The position numbers were made by a program, and so were the translations under genes. Under the pieces are notes generated by a model, which searched no databases, was not told where the DNA came from, and saw only the letters and a program-made list of their open reading frames with translations. Of a DNA stretch of 5,755 bases, positions 5,200 to 5,755 are shown piece by piece. Position 1 is the stretch's first letter, and each line of letters opens with the position of its first letter. The stretch is from Nocardioides sp. (GTDB lineage Bacteria > Actinomycetota > Actinomycetes > Propionibacteriales > Nocardioidaceae): contig JAPSKJ010000154.1 in NCBI GenBank assembly GCA_031177735.1, positions 1 to 5,755 on the forward strand. Reading direction: 5' to 3'.

Positions 5200-5755
5200 A
5201 TGGCCCAACGCGTCGTCTTCCACGTCGGCCTGCCCAAGACCGGCACCACCTACCTGCAGTCGGTGCTGTGGAACAACCGCACCCGACTCGCTCAGCAGGG
5301 TGTGCTCTTCCCCGGTCGCAGCCGCCGCCAGCACATGCGCGCCAGCATGGTGGTCCGCGAGCACCCCAAGGTCGCCGAGCGCGGCCACGACGCCCCGATG
5401 ACGTGGGCGGACCTGCTCAGCGAGATCGCGGACTGGCCCGGCACCGCACTGCTCACCCATGAGTTCTTCGGCGGCGCGACCGCCGCGCAGGCGGCGCGGG
5501 CGATCGAGGACCTGCGCACCACCGGCGGCGCCCAGCAGGTCGACCTCGTGGTCACCGCGCGTGACGTGGTCACGATCACCACCAGCTACTGGCAGGAGCT
5601 GTCCAAGCACGGCTTCTACGAGCAGAGCCTCGAGCAGTTCCCGAAGCACCGCGGACCGCGCAGTGAGTGGAGCCTGGACGTGCTCGACCTGGAGTCGGTG
5701 CTGCGACGCTGGTCCGCGACGCTGCCGGCCCCTGATGTGCACGTGCTGGTGGTGC
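5200..5755 (+). CDS. PAPS-dependent sulfotransferase family protein, N-terminal part (truncated by window end)
   Basis: The frame is open from the ATG at 5200 to the window edge, giving 185 complete codons without a stop. It begins MAQRVVFHVGLPKTGTTYLQ. PKTGTTYL (12-19) is the 5'-phosphosulfate-binding loop of the sulfotransferase fold. R121 (VVTARD) and S129 (TTSYWQE) lie eight residues apart, as the 3'-phosphate-binding Arg and Ser do in known sulfotransferases. These features support transfer of sulfate from PAPS to an acceptor, probably in the cytoplasm since no signal peptide is seen. The acceptor cannot be told; a glycan or glycolipid is suggested by the LicD-methyltransferase upstream. 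The ribosome site is weak (GAAAG at 5185-5189, 10 bases from the ATG), and the start lies 16 bases after the coiled-coil gene's stop, suggesting one transcript and perhaps translational coupling. The remaining C-terminal part is outside the window. Confidence 0.88.
   Translation, partial: MAQRVVFHVGLPKTGTTYLQSVLWNNRTRLAQQGVLFPGRSRRQHMRASMVVREHPKVAERGHDAPMTWADLLSEIADWPGTALLTHEFFGGATAAQAARAIEDLRTTGGAQQVDLVVTARDVVTITTSYWQELSKHGFYEQSLEQFPKHRGPRSEWSLDVLDLESVLRRWSATLPAPDVHVLVV

Noticed and set aside
5080..5742. Minus-strand open frame opposite the sulfotransferase
   Set aside because: The plus strand over these bases encodes both PAPS-binding motifs in one uninterrupted frame; the minus-strand product has no features.

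Overview
This is a high-GC actinobacterial chromosomal segment. The codons are strongly GC-ending, there is an actinobacterial-type TAGACT -10 box placed for a leaderless transcript, and open frames on the non-coding strand are very long. The gene types (paired secreted endonuclease/exonuclease/phosphatase-fold proteins, a LicD-methyltransferase fusion, a tiny coiled-coil protein starting MAKLPNPF, a sulfotransferase) resemble what I know from Nocardioides and relatives. That genus-level placement is inference, not proof. I see no RNA gene, mobile element, CRISPR array or origin.

Left part (about 1-3310): two divergently transcribed genes share a 196-base intergenic region. The left one (minus strand, 49-2028) encodes an exported protein with an apparently intact EEP-fold hydrolase domain followed by an alkaline-phosphatase/phosphodiesterase-superfamily domain that has lost almost all expected metal ligands and is very lysine-rich. 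The right one (plus strand, 2225-3310) encodes a membrane-anchored EEP-fold protein: one N-terminal helix, a Ser/Thr/Pro/Ala-rich linker, then the catalytic domain. The two EEP domains are clearly paralogous and share a cysteine pair at matching positions. The intergenic region holds an imperfect 23-base inverted repeat.

Right part (3362-5755): three co-directional genes. The first is a LicD-type phosphotransferase/nucleotidyltransferase-like protein fused to a class I SAM-dependent methyltransferase, very probably translated from a leaderless mRNA. Next, after 55 bases and a near-perfect Shine-Dalgarno, is a 71-residue coiled-coil protein. Sixteen bases later a PAPS-dependent sulfotransferase begins and runs off the window end.

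Working interpretation (inference): the right-hand genes look like cytoplasmic enzymes that decorate a cell-surface glycan or glycolipid with phosphoryl-linked, methyl and sulfate groups. The left-hand pair are phosphodiesterase-like hydrolases acting outside the membrane, whose substrate could be nucleic acid, phospholipid or a phosphodiester-containing wall polymer. Nothing in the sequence proves that the two halves act together.
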